The notes beneath the pieces were generated by a model. The model made no database searches. It was not told the origin of the DNA and saw only the letters and a list, made by a program, of their open reading frames with translations. The position numbers and the translations under genes were made by a program. From Mesoflavibacter sp. (lineage in GTDB: Bacteria > Pseudomonadota > Alphaproteobacteria > UBA8366 > Aestuariispiraceae): a stretch of 64,000 nucleotides of DNA. Location: contig CP051228.1 of the NCBI GenBank assembly GCA_017792345.1, positions 3,750,148-3,814,147 on the forward strand. Direction: 5' to 3'. Positions within the stretch are counted from its first letter, which is position 1; every line of letters starts with the position of its first letter. Positions 42,737-51,763 of the stretch are shown here, one piece after another.

Positions 42737-43723
42737 CGCTTCCTGGAACAGCGCCGGATCGACATTGCCGCCGGAAATGATCACGACCACCGGACCGTCG
42801 CCCGCCGGCAACTTGCCGGTCAGGACGGCCGCCAGGGCGACCGTGCCGCCCGGTTCGGCAACGATCTTCAGGTCCAGGAAGGCCGCTTTCATGGCCGATC
42901 GGACTTCCTTGTCCGTGACGACCAGGCCGCCGTCCAACAGACGCCGGTTCAAGGCGAAGGTGATCGTCCCCGGCGTGTCCGCCAGCAGGGCGTCGCAGAT
43001 CGACCGCGCCGAGGGATCGGCCTTTTGCGGCGTACCGGCGGCCAGGGAGCGTGCCGTATCGTCGAATCCGGCCGGTTCCGCCGCATAGAAGGGAACCCCC
43101 GGCAGGCGCGTCTTGATGGCCAGCGCTGTTCCGGATGACAGCCCGCCGCCGCCGCAGGGGCAAACGACCGCATCCGCCGCGACGCCCAGCTCGGCGAGCT
43201 GATCGGCGATTTCCAATCCGATGGTGCCCTGACCGGCGATGACGAACGGATCGTCATAGGGGCGGACCAGGGTCGCCCCACGCTCCTCCGCGATGCCTTC
43301 CGCGATGGCCATCCGATCTTCGTTGAAACGGTCGTATGGGCGGATTTCCGCCCCCCAGGATTCCGTATTCGCGCGTTTGATGGCCGGTGCGTCGGACGGC
43401 ATGACGATCAGTGCGGGGATACCGGCATAGCGCGCGGCGGCGGCAACGCCCTGGGCGTGATTGCCGCTGGAGTACGCAACGACACCGCCCTTGCGTTCTT
43501 CCGCCGCCAGGCTGCGGATCTTGTTGCTGGCGCCCCGGAATTTGAAGGAACCGGTACGCTGCAAACATTCCGGCTTCACGAAAATCCGCCGGCCGGCCCG
43601 GTCATTCAGCAGCGGAGATTCCAGCAGGGGCGTGCGAACCGCGATGCCTTCCAGGCGTTCCGCCGCCTTCAAAATGTCGTCGAAAACAGGCGCGTCGTCA
43701 GGAGAGGGAGGCGAGAAAGGCAT
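42725..43723 (-). CDS. PLP-dependent threonine/serine dehydratase
   Basis: A 332-residue fold-type II PLP enzyme. The Schiff-base Lys is in GSFKFRGA, and the phosphate loop is CGGGGLSSG. It lacks the C-terminal ACT regulatory domain of biosynthetic IlvA, so it is a catabolic-type dehydratase or a serine racemase-like enzyme. Substrates are likely L-threonine or L-serine, or hydroxyaspartate. The ATG at 43723 lies 26 nt inside the upstream hydrolase gene, so it is translationally coupled in a four-gene minus-strand operon. Confidence 0.88.
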   Translation of the reverse strand: MPFSPPSPDDAPVFDDILKAAERLEGIAVRTPLLESPLLNDRAGRRIFVKPECLQRTGSFKFRGASNKIRSLAAEERKGGVVAYSSGNHAQGVAAAARYAGIPALIVMPSDAPAIKRANTESWGAEIRPYDRFNEDRMAIAEGIAEERGATLVRPYDDPFVIAGQGTIGLEIADQLAELGVAADAVVCPCGGGGLSSGTALAIKTRLPGVPFYAAEPAGFDDTARSLAAGTPQKADPSARSICDALLADTPGTITFALNRRLLDGGLVVTDKEVRSAMKAAFLDLKIVAEPGGTVALAAVLTGKLPAGDGPVVVIISGGNVDPALFQEALAG

Positions 43724-44540
43724 GGATGGCACTCCGGGCTTCCGGTTCGTCCAGGGTCGGGGCGTGGCCCCTGTTCGCGATGACTGTCTGGCGCAAATCG
43801 GGATTGGCATCCTTCATTTTGCGGAAGCAGTCCTCACTCAGCAGGGACGACAGTTCGCCGCGAAAGGCAAGACAGGGAATGGGACGCAATGCTTTGAACA
43901 TCGGCCAAAGATCGGGCAGGGCGGCAGGGCGGCGCATCGGGGCGGCGATCCGGGGGTCCCAGTCGGCGCGGACCGTGCCGTCGGCATCCTCGTGAAAGCA
44001 CCCCTCGGCCGCTAAGCGCCAGCCGTCTTCGTCGAGGTTGAGGTCGGGCAGCATGGCTTTGACCGCGTCGATCGCCGCCGACCAATCGGGATAGGTTCGG
44101 GCATCCGCGATGTACTCCGCGATACGGGCGACACCGTCTTTCGGCAGATCGGGCCCGCAATCGTTCAAGACGGCGCCCGCCAGCACGGTCGGCATTGCGA
44201 CCGCCATCCCCATCGTCAGGAACCCGCCCAATGACGTGCCGATGACGACGACCCTATGGATGTTGAAGGCAAAAAGAACCTGACGGATATCGTCCAGATA
44301 CTCCGTCGGCGCATAACTGTCCGGGTCCAGGGCACGGCCTGACCGTCCGCGTCCGCGATAGTCCAGGGCAAGGACGCGGTGACCGGTCTCGGCCAGGTCC
44401 GGGGCCAGCCGCGAGAAGTCGCGGGATGTCCGTGTGACGCCGGAAAGGCATAGGATCGTCGGGCGTTTCGGCGCGCCAGCTCTGGGTCGATACTCCGCGA
44501 CATGCAGGCGCGTCCCATCCCGCGCCGTCACATAGCTCAT
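43698..44540 (-). CDS. Alpha/beta hydrolase
   Basis: A 280-residue alpha/beta-fold hydrolase. The nucleophile elbow is GTSLGG, a DYRGRGRSG oxyanion-region segment lies before it, and a late NRGHAPTLDEPE supplies the catalytic His. The substrate is unknown. Its ATG overlaps the stop of the haloacid dehalogenase gene (ATGA), and its 3' end contains the dehydratase start. Confidence 0.9.
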   Translation of the reverse strand: MSYVTARDGTRLHVAEYRPRAGAPKRPTILCLSGVTRTSRDFSRLAPDLAETGHRVLALDYRGRGRSGRALDPDSYAPTEYLDDIRQVLFAFNIHRVVVIGTSLGGFLTMGMAVAMPTVLAGAVLNDCGPDLPKDGVARIAEYIADARTYPDWSAAIDAVKAMLPDLNLDEDGWRLAAEGCFHEDADGTVRADWDPRIAAPMRRPAALPDLWPMFKALRPIPCLAFRGELSSLLSEDCFRKMKDANPDLRQTVIANRGHAPTLDEPEARSAIHAFLASLS

Positions 44541-45223
44541 GCGCCGACGATGTCGGGCAGAGTGGTCAAGTCCCGCAAGACCGCGGACGGCTCGCCCGGT
44601 AGGCGCTCCACGGGCCGTTCGAAGCGGTTGATCCAGGCCACCTGGAACCCGTAATGCGCGGCGCTGAACGCATCCCACCCGTTCGAAGACATGAACGCGA
44701 CCGCGCCGCGGTCCTCCAGCCCGAACCGGTCGGTGACCATCTTGTAGATGCGGGGATCGGGCTTGAAGATGCCGATATCCTCGACCGATAGTACCGCGTC
44801 CAGGACATCGCGGATCCCGGCGCTATCGACCGCGCCGTCCAGCATGTCCATCGATCCGTTGGACAGGATCGCGGTCTTCAGGCCGGCGTCCTTCAGACGT
44901 TTCAGCATCGCGGGCACTTCGGGATAGGCCGCCAGCTTGAAATACAGATCCAACAGTTTCTGGCGCAGATCCTTCCGGCCCGACAGGCCGCATTCTTCCA
45001 TGGCAAAGTCCAACCCGTCCTGGGTGACGTCCCAGAAGGATTTGTAACTGGGGATCAGGCTGCGCAGCCAAGTGTACTCCAATTGTTTCTGGCGCCAGAT
45101 CGCCGACATACGGTCCGCCTCGGGCCCGATCTCGCCTTTCAGCGCGGCGGCGGCGGCATGTACGTCGAACAGGGTACCGTACGCATCGAAGGCGCAGACC
45201 TGTATGCCGGTAAACTTCGTCAT
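44537..45223 (-). CDS. Haloacid dehalogenase type II
   Basis: A 228-residue HAD-superfamily protein. The nucleophile Asp is in AFDAYGTLFD, motif II is ILSNGS, and the late motif SSNGWDAFSAAHYGF is characteristic of L-2-haloacid dehalogenases. These hydrolyse L-2-haloalkanoates to D-2-hydroxy acids. AAAGGAAC precedes ATG 45223. It is 31 nt downstream of the lytic transglycosylase and coupled to the alpha/beta hydrolase. The natural substrate is uncertain. Confidence 0.9.
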   Translation of the reverse strand: MTKFTGIQVCAFDAYGTLFDVHAAAAALKGEIGPEADRMSAIWRQKQLEYTWLRSLIPSYKSFWDVTQDGLDFAMEECGLSGRKDLRQKLLDLYFKLAAYPEVPAMLKRLKDAGLKTAILSNGSMDMLDGAVDSAGIRDVLDAVLSVEDIGIFKPDPRIYKMVTDRFGLEDRGAVAFMSSNGWDAFSAAHYGFQVAWINRFERPVERLPGEPSAVLRDLTTLPDIVGA

Positions 45224-45254
45224 ACTGTTCCTTTCAAGGCGGTGACCAGTACGG

Positions 45255-47237
45255 TCAGCCGATTTCGGCGCGGAAGGTGATGGGGGTGGACTGGCCCGTT
45301 TCGCGCTGCCGGTAGACATTGATGTTTTCGATGACGCGCTGAACGTAGTTGCGGGTTTCGCTGAAAGGAATGGATTCCATCCAATCGATGGTTTCCTCGA
45401 AGCTCATGGTGCGCGGATCGCCGAAACGCTTGACCCAAGTCGTGACCCGATGCGGGCCTGCATTGTACCCGGCCAGTGCCATGGGCAGCACGCCGTCGAA
45501 CTTCTCCAGCAAGTCTTTCAGATAGGCACTGCCCAGGCGGACATTGTAGTTGATGTCCGTCGTCAGGGCGTCCGACCGATAACTGATCTTCTCCCAGCCC
45601 GATACGGCCCTGGCGGTGGCGGGCATAAGCTGCATCAGCCCGCGCGCGCCGGCACGGCTGATCGCGCCGATGTCGAAACCGCTTTCCTGCCGGATCAAGC
45701 CATGGACGATGGTCAGATCGGCGATCCGGCTGTCGGTGACCGGCAGGTTCGGATAGCCGCCCAGCGTGACGACTTCGCTCTTGATCGCCTGGCGGGACGT
45801 GAAGACCGCAAGGTCAAGCCGGCCGATTTCCGTGCACAATTCGGCCAGCAGGCGGAACTGCGTCTGGTCGCGGTAGTTCCGCGACAAATGCCAGACCAGG
45901 GCCCGGACGGTGTCGTCCGCACCGATCTGGGCCAAATCGCGGATAAGCTGCGCCAATTCCGACGACTGGAAGGTGTCGCGGTCCACCGGGGTTATGAAGG
46001 GCTCGTTCGGAAGGGTCGGGCGCAGGCCGACCGGCAGCTTCATCGCGGCGAGCTGGCCATAGAAGCTGGAAGTGTGATGCGCGGCGACGGCGTACCATTG
46101 CTGTGCGATCTCGGCTTTTCCGGCGGCCTCGGCGGCGCGGCCGGCCCAATAGGCGGACCGCGACCGGCTGACCGGATAACCGACATTGCCGTACATGTCG
46201 CGGAAATGCGGAAAGGCCTTTTCGGGATCGTTTAAATGCCTGAGCGCGACCCAGCCGGCGAACCACTCCGCCTCTGCGAAATCCGCCCCGTCGGGGACGC
46301 GATGCTGGCTGGCCATGTCATAGGCGCGCTGAGGTTGCCCGGATTCCAGCAGGTCGCGCGCCAGGATGGCGCGTTCGTTCCACCAGCGCTCTGGATAGGA
46401 TTGCTGCATATCCGGCCAGGCCAAGAGCTCGATCGCGTCCTCGTCGCGCCCCTTCAAACGGCGCCACCGCATGCGTTCGAAAATCAGGCCGGGATCCGCC
46501 TGCAGGGTCGGCGGGACACGGTTTACTGCGGCGTCGACGCCCCCGGCTTGCTGCGCCAGCCGGATGCGCGCGTCGGCCAGCTGGCGATAGGCGTCCGGAA
46601 CGCGGCGTGCCTGTCGCTCCGCCGCCGAGTACTTTCTCTCCCAGATCAGCTTGTCCAGGCGCCGGATTTCGTCCTCCATCGGCACCAGCTTGCGATAGTC
46701 GGTGCGGAAGGCGTTCTCTTCGGCGGCATTCATGTCGATCTCACGCCAGGCGCGGATGGCCTCCGCCGCCAATTGCGCCTCAAGGCCGGCGCGTTTCAGC
46801 GCGGCGGCATAGAGCATGAAACCCTTGCCGGTACTGGGAGGGTGGTCGCGGAACCAACTCAGGATCACCGCATCGGACAAACGCCCGTCCATCGCCTGTT
46901 CGGCACGCAGTTCCAGGCGTTCCTGCCGTGGCCAATTCGGGTTCTCGGCGATGAATTCGACGATCTCCTCAAAGCTGGCGGAGGAGTCATCGCTCTGTAG
47001 ATACAGCCATCGGATCGCCTTGGCGGGCAGGCGGTCCTTGGGCCTGTCGGCATGTTTCAGCGCAATGTCCCAGCGTCCCCGGTCCACCGCGCGGAACGCG
47101 ATCTCATATTCCTTGAGGTCTTGCGGTGACAGTGGCGCGGAATGCGATTCCACTGGCGTCGCGGTAATCCCGGCAACAAACATAATCGCGGCCGCAAACA
47201 GGCCGCATCCGCGTCGCGCTGGGCGCAGGGTCGTCAT
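45255..47237 (-). CDS. Soluble lytic murein transglycosylase, Slt-like
   Basis: A 660-residue periplasmic enzyme with a signal peptide (about 1-33). A long alpha-helical superhelix (about 40-480) is followed by a C-terminal SLT domain with the catalytic Glu in LIRQESGFD, then GARGLMQLMPATA and LAGYNAGPHRV. It cleaves peptidoglycan with formation of 1,6-anhydro ends. It is divergent from dapA with 271 nt between, an arrangement I recall as common in Alphaproteobacteria. It leads the four-gene minus-strand operon. Confidence 0.93.
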   Translation of the reverse strand: MTTLRPARRGCGLFAAAIMFVAGITATPVESHSAPLSPQDLKEYEIAFRAVDRGRWDIALKHADRPKDRLPAKAIRWLYLQSDDSSASFEEIVEFIAENPNWPRQERLELRAEQAMDGRLSDAVILSWFRDHPPSTGKGFMLYAAALKRAGLEAQLAAEAIRAWREIDMNAAEENAFRTDYRKLVPMEDEIRRLDKLIWERKYSAAERQARRVPDAYRQLADARIRLAQQAGGVDAAVNRVPPTLQADPGLIFERMRWRRLKGRDEDAIELLAWPDMQQSYPERWWNERAILARDLLESGQPQRAYDMASQHRVPDGADFAEAEWFAGWVALRHLNDPEKAFPHFRDMYGNVGYPVSRSRSAYWAGRAAEAAGKAEIAQQWYAVAAHHTSSFYGQLAAMKLPVGLRPTLPNEPFITPVDRDTFQSSELAQLIRDLAQIGADDTVRALVWHLSRNYRDQTQFRLLAELCTEIGRLDLAVFTSRQAIKSEVVTLGGYPNLPVTDSRIADLTIVHGLIRQESGFDIGAISRAGARGLMQLMPATARAVSGWEKISYRSDALTTDINYNVRLGSAYLKDLLEKFDGVLPMALAGYNAGPHRVTTWVKRFGDPRTMSFEETIDWMESIPFSETRNYVQRVIENINVYRQRETGQSTPITFRAEIG

Positions 47238-47508
47238 TCTCGCTCGCTCCGTTTACGCGCAGGGCGTCGGTCGTTGCGCCGGACCGTAGGCCCCGCGATC
47301 GGCGGTCGGCGCTTTGTCACGCGGATCGCCCCCCCTTTTGGGACCGGGATCAGTATCGTGTGGTTCGCTATCGCGCGCAACAGGGGAACATAACACTTTT
47401 GCCCGGTTTCTCGCTTGTTGCGGGACGCGAGCCTGTGGTAACACCGCCGCTCGCTTAGGGATTGCGCATTTCGCGCCCCAATTTCGATTGCTGTGGGAGA
47501 GTATGGAA

Positions 47509-48396
47509 ATGCCTGCGATGTTTCGCGGATCGATGACGGCGCTGATCACGCCGATGCATGACGACGGATCGGTCGACGAAGCCGCTTTCCAGAAATTCGT
47601 GCAGTGGCAGATCGACGAGGGGACGGACGGCGTGGTTCCGGTCGGCACGACCGGCGAGTCGCCGACCTTGTCCCATGCCGAGCATGAGCGTGTGATCGAC
47701 ATGACCATCGATGTCGCAAAAGGCGTCGTTCCCGTGATCGCCGGCACCGGGTCCAACAATACCCAGGAAGCCATCAGCCTGACCCGTCACGCCAAGGAAG
47801 CCGGGGCTGACGCGGCGCTGGTCGTGACGCCTTATTACAACAAGCCTACCCAGGACGGGCTCTATGCCCATTACGCGGCCATCGCGTCGGCGGTTGATAT
47901 CCCGATCGTGATCTACAATATCCCGGGCCGCAGTGTGATCGATATGTCCGTGGCCACCATGGCCCGCCTGGCAAAGGATTTCGACACGATCGTCGGGGTC
48001 AAGGACGCGTCCAACGATCTGGCGCGCCCGTTGCTGACCCGTGTCGCGATCGGCGAGGACTTCAGCCAGCTTTCCGGAGAGGACGCCACCATCGCGGCCT
48101 TCCTGGGGCAGGGCGGTCATGGCTGCATTTCGGTGTCCTCCAATGTGGCGCCGAAGCTGTGCGCGCAGTTGCACGACGCGTGGCAGCAGAAGGATTGGGA
48201 CTCGTTCGAAAAGGCGCGCGATACGCTGGCGCCGATTCACACGGCGATGTTCTGTCAGGCCTCGCCCGCGCCGGCGAAATTCGGGGCAGGTCTGTTGGGC
48301 CTGAGTGGCGAAACGGTGCGTCTGCCGCTGGTCTCCGCCACGGACGACACGAAGGCACAAGTTAGGAAGGCAATGGAAAGCGCCGGCCTGATCTAA
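47509..48396 (+). CDS. dapA: 4-hydroxy-tetrahydrodipicolinate synthase
   Basis: A 295-residue aldolase-fold enzyme. The motif [10 protein letters not shown] lies near residues 45-54, Y136 is in IYNIPGR, and the Schiff-base Lys165 is in VGVKDAS. It condenses pyruvate and aspartate semialdehyde on the way to lysine and diaminopimelate. ATG 47509 has GGGAGA 8 nt upstream; ATG 47503 is only 2 nt from it. smpB follows by 32 nt. Confidence 0.96.
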   Translation: MPAMFRGSMTALITPMHDDGSVDEAAFQKFVQWQIDEGTDGVVPVGTTGESPTLSHAEHERVIDMTIDVAKGVVPVIAGTGSNNTQEAISLTRHAKEAGADAALVVTPYYNKPTQDGLYAHYAAIASAVDIPIVIYNIPGRSVIDMSVATMARLAKDFDTIVGVKDASNDLARPLLTRVAIGEDFSQLSGEDATIAAFLGQGGHGCISVSSNVAPKLCAQLHDAWQQKDWDSFEKARDTLAPIHTAMFCQASPAPAKFGAGLLGLSGETVRLPLVSATDDTKAQVRKAMESAGLI

Positions 48397-48428
48397 GGGC
48401 GGGCGCGAACCGATGCGACGGTACTCTT

Positions 48429-48914
48429 ATGGCGAAGGACAAGAAAAAGACCATGATGTCGACCGGCACCATCGCGGTGAACCGGCGCGCGCGTCATGAC
48501 TATGCCATAGAGGAAGAGTTCGAAGCCGGGATCGTCCTGACGGGGACGGAGGTGAAATCCTTGCGCATGGGGACGGTGAACCTGTCGGATTCCTATGCCG
48601 CGCCCAAAGGCGACAAGGTTTTGCTGCACAATCTGTATATCGGTGAATATCCGCATGCCCCGCCGCGCGCCCAGCATGAACCGAAACGCATTCGTCCGCT
48701 TCTGTTGCACAAGCGGGAGATCGCGCGTCTGACCGGCGCCGTGCAGCGCGACGGGCTGACCCTCGTGCCGATGCGGATGTATTTCAACAATCGCGGTATC
48801 GCGAAACTCGCCCTGGGGCTGGGACGCGGCAAGCGACAGGTCGATAAGCGGCAGGATATCAAGAAACGGGACTGGGACCGTCGCAAGGCAGCGATCCTGC
48901 GCCGCGAAGGCTGA
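48429..48914 (+). CDS. smpB: SsrA-binding protein SmpB
   Basis: A 161-residue protein with the family core (EEEFEAGIVLTGTEVKSLR, then DSYAAPKGDKVLLHNLYIGEY) and the basic C-terminal tail (KKRDWDRRKAAILRREG). It binds tmRNA for trans-translation on stalled ribosomes. The linkage to dapA is common in this class. Confidence 0.97.
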   Translation: MAKDKKKTMMSTGTIAVNRRARHDYAIEEEFEAGIVLTGTEVKSLRMGTVNLSDSYAAPKGDKVLLHNLYIGEYPHAPPRAQHEPKRIRPLLLHKREIARLTGAVQRDGLTLVPMRMYFNNRGIAKLALGLGRGKRQVDKRQDIKKRDWDRRKAAILRREG

Positions 48915-48941
48915 TTGTCGAGGCGTATCCGGGGAGGGGCC

Positions 48942-49814
48942 ATGCACGGTGTCGTTCTTTGCCTGCTCTCCGCCGGTTTGCTTGGACTGCAGATCCCGCT
49001 TGCCAAACTGTCCTACAATGCTGGTGCCGATGCGTTCCTGTTCGCCTTCGCACGTTCCATTGTGATTTCGGGCCTTTTTATCGCCTTGGCGCGGCTTCAG
49101 GGCGTGCCCCTGGCCTTGCCGCGCCGGGCGCTGCCGATGGTTGCCATCATTACCGCCGGGACGACGGCGATCTCCTATGGCTATCTGGGGGCGATCGACA
49201 GGATTCCGGCCAGCCTGGCGGCCATGGTCTTCTACCTCTATCCGCTCTTCGTGCTGCTGGCTGGGGCCGCGCAGGAACGCCGTTTGCCCGGGCCGCGCCG
49301 GACCGGGATATTGCTGCTTGCCTTTGTCGGCCTGGGCTTCGTGTTTGGGCCGTCGCTCCAAGACTTGGATGGGATCGGCGTCGCCATGGGGCTGCTGGCG
49401 GCACTCGGCGCCACGGTCTATTTTACATTCGTGCCGGCCGCATCGGCGGTTATCACGTCCTATGCCATGCTGGCATGGTCGAACCTGATCGTGGCCGTCC
49501 TGTTCCTTCCGCCCATTCTGATCGGTGGCGCGGGCCTGCCGACCGGGCAGGCGGGATGGACGGCATTTCTTCTGGCCGCGGCGGCTTATGCGGCGGGGCT
49601 GGGGCTGACCTTCCCGGCAATCGGCCGGACGGGGTCGGTCAAGGCGGCCATGCTCTACAATTTTGAGCCGGTGGTGATCATTGTCGTCTCGGCCCTGCTG
49701 CTGGGCGACTGGCTGACACCGGTCCAGTATGGCGGGGTCGCCGCGGTATTGGTCGCCCTGATCTTCGCCAGCGCCCGCAGCGCGGAAGACCGGCCGACTC
49801 CGGCCAGGCCGTAG
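48942..49814 (+). CDS. EamA/DMT family transporter
   Basis: A 290-residue membrane protein with ten predicted helices and two EamA repeats. ATG 48942 follows GGGGAGGG by a few bases; the frame could open at 48915 but without a ribosome binding site. The substrate is unknown. It is distinct in sequence from the EamA protein at 32209-33180. Two nt separate it from the convergent EAL gene. Confidence 0.87.
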   Translation: MHGVVLCLLSAGLLGLQIPLAKLSYNAGADAFLFAFARSIVISGLFIALARLQGVPLALPRRALPMVAIITAGTTAISYGYLGAIDRIPASLAAMVFYLYPLFVLLAGAAQERRLPGPRRTGILLLAFVGLGFVFGPSLQDLDGIGVAMGLLAALGATVYFTFVPAASAVITSYAMLAWSNLIVAVLFLPPILIGGAGLPTGQAGWTAFLLAAAAYAAGLGLTFPAIGRTGSVKAAMLYNFEPVVIIVVSALLLGDWLTPVQYGGVAAVLVALIFASARSAEDRPTPARP

Positions 49815-49816
49815 GA

Positions 49817-51631
49817 TCAGGAATTCGCGAGCCGAAGGACATTGGTTGCCTCTGGGGCGATGCGATGCACCTCAACCTGGCTGTCCGCCTGTTTTGCACC
49901 TTTCTTCGCCTTGGCGATCGTTTCGATCATCGTGTCCGATGTGACTTCAGTGACCTCGTCGGACAGATGAACAATCGCCGCGCAGCAGCTCAATAATCCA
50001 TAACGACGCCATTGCCCGTGACGGTCGCGCGCCTCGATGGCCCCGGCTTCGCGATGTTCCGGCGAATAGAAGCTTTCCACATCGTGCCTGAACCGCGCCA
50101 GGATGCGGTCGATCAACTGCGTGACGGTCGTCTCATCCAGGTCGCGGAACCCGGCGAAGAAGTCGTCGCCGCCGATGTGGCCCAGGAATGTCCCCGGCAC
50201 CGTGCGCGTCTCATCGCGCAACAGGTCCGCGAACAGGGTGATGGCCCGGTCGCCTTGGCGGAAGCCGTAGGTATCGTTGAACGGTTTGAAGTCGTTGAAG
50301 TCGAAATAGACGACGCTCCAGGTGCCGCTGCGCTCCTCCAGGCCGGCGGCAATATAGTCGACGACCGAATTGTTGCCGGGCAGTTTGCTGAGCGGGTTCT
50401 GGTCGCGCGCCTGTTTCAGGTTTTTCTCGTTGATGATGCGCAGCAGGGCGTCGGCAGTCAGGAAGCCGACATACTGGAAGTTTTCGGTAATCAGGATTCC
50501 ATCATTGTGGTTCCCGATCGCGTAGGTCTCCAGGATCTTCTCCGCCTCGGTATTGATATCGGCAATGGGGCAGCGGGACAGGAAGTCCTTCAGCGTCTTT
50601 CCGAAGGCCTTGTTCTGCAGCAGATCGCGGCCGTATTGCAGATAGATGAAGTCTTTCAGGTCGCCTTCGCGGACGAGGCCAAGCGGCCGCCCATCCTCAC
50701 CCAGGATCGGGAAGACCGACTGGTTCTTGTGGATGCGGAATGCCTCGAAAACCGTCGACATCGGATCGGTGATGGACACGGCGACCAGGGGTTCGATGAA
50801 ATCGCGAATCAGGAATTTGTCGGTATCCCGCTGACGCCGGTCGCGGCTGTTCGTTTCCGGCACGATCTCATACAGCGTCGACAGGTTGGAATGTTCCGTC
50901 GTCGGCCGCGCGACATAGAAGCCTTGGACCAGGTCGCAGCCGATACCCTTACAGGCCAGGAACTCGCGTTCCGTCTCCACACCTTCCGCCAGGACCGTAA
51001 TGCCCAGGACATGGGCGAGGTTCACGATGGAGGAGACAAAGAGGCGCTTCTTGGAATCGTCGGCGATGCCGTTGATGAAGAACCGGTCGATCTTGATGTA
51101 ATCCGGCTGATGCTCGTACAGCATCTGCATTTCGGAGAAGCCGCGACCGAAATCGTCGATCGCCAGCTGGTAATTGTGCTCGCGACAGGTCCTCAGCGTA
51201 TCGGACAGATGGCGCGCCGAGGCGTTGTCGTATTTTTCGGACAGTTCCAGGACAAGGCTTTCCGGCGGCAGCTTGTAGTGGTTCAGGATCTTGCCCGTCT
51301 GATGCGGGTGGTAGTCCTGGCTTTCGAAAATGCGCCCGTCGATGTTGTAGAACAGCTTCGATCCCCGGCAGGCCTCGCTGCGCGCGAACTGCGAAATTGC
51401 GATCTGGCGCAGGACCATGTCGACGCGGTGCAGAATACTGGCGTTCCAGGCGTAATCGAAGAAGTCGGGGATGCTGTTGAAGCCCAGCTTGTCGACATTG
51501 CGGATCAGGGCCTCGAAGCCGAAGCAATGGCCGGTATGAATGTTGACGATCGGCTGAAAGGCGAAGGTGGCCGCGCGTTCGATCGCTTCCAGAAATGCGG
51601 AACTGCGTGACTTCGATTCGAAAGTCGACAT
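49817..51631 (-). CDS. EAL - CBS pair - GGDDF cyclic-di-GMP protein
   Basis: A 604-residue cytosolic protein. An N-terminal EAL domain (about 15-250) holds the residues for phosphodiesterase activity: EALIR, N in FYNID, E in VLELSE, DDFGRGFS, KIDRF and EGVETE. A tandem CBS region (about 275-410) follows, then a GGDEF-type domain (about 430-580) whose signature reads GGDDF. No RxxD inhibitory site is seen before it. EAL precedes GGDEF, the reverse of the common order. It most likely degrades c-di-GMP, with the CBS pair sensing an adenine nucleotide and the GGDDF domain either weakly active or regulatory (inference). An AT-rich 132-nt gap lies upstream. Confidence 0.88.
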   Translation of the reverse strand: MSTFESKSRSSAFLEAIERAATFAFQPIVNIHTGHCFGFEALIRNVDKLGFNSIPDFFDYAWNASILHRVDMVLRQIAISQFARSEACRGSKLFYNIDGRIFESQDYHPHQTGKILNHYKLPPESLVLELSEKYDNASARHLSDTLRTCREHNYQLAIDDFGRGFSEMQMLYEHQPDYIKIDRFFINGIADDSKKRLFVSSIVNLAHVLGITVLAEGVETEREFLACKGIGCDLVQGFYVARPTTEHSNLSTLYEIVPETNSRDRRQRDTDKFLIRDFIEPLVAVSITDPMSTVFEAFRIHKNQSVFPILGEDGRPLGLVREGDLKDFIYLQYGRDLLQNKAFGKTLKDFLSRCPIADINTEAEKILETYAIGNHNDGILITENFQYVGFLTADALLRIINEKNLKQARDQNPLSKLPGNNSVVDYIAAGLEERSGTWSVVYFDFNDFKPFNDTYGFRQGDRAITLFADLLRDETRTVPGTFLGHIGGDDFFAGFRDLDETTVTQLIDRILARFRHDVESFYSPEHREAGAIEARDRHGQWRRYGLLSCCAAIVHLSDEVTEVTSDTMIETIAKAKKGAKQADSQVEVHRIAPEATNVLRLANS

Positions 51632-51763
51632 CGCCTAACATGACCCTTGCGGTTTCGCGTGGTCAGACGATAGCCGGAAATCCTAAACAGTTACTTACCA
51701 AATGGCTTGGCCGCAAAAAGTTCACACGATTGAAAACATTCAAAAATCAATAATTTCAAAATG

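Noticed and set aside
50012-51610. 532-codon plus-strand ORF
   Set aside because: It is antisense to the EAL-CBS-GGDDF gene, which has complete catalytic motifs.
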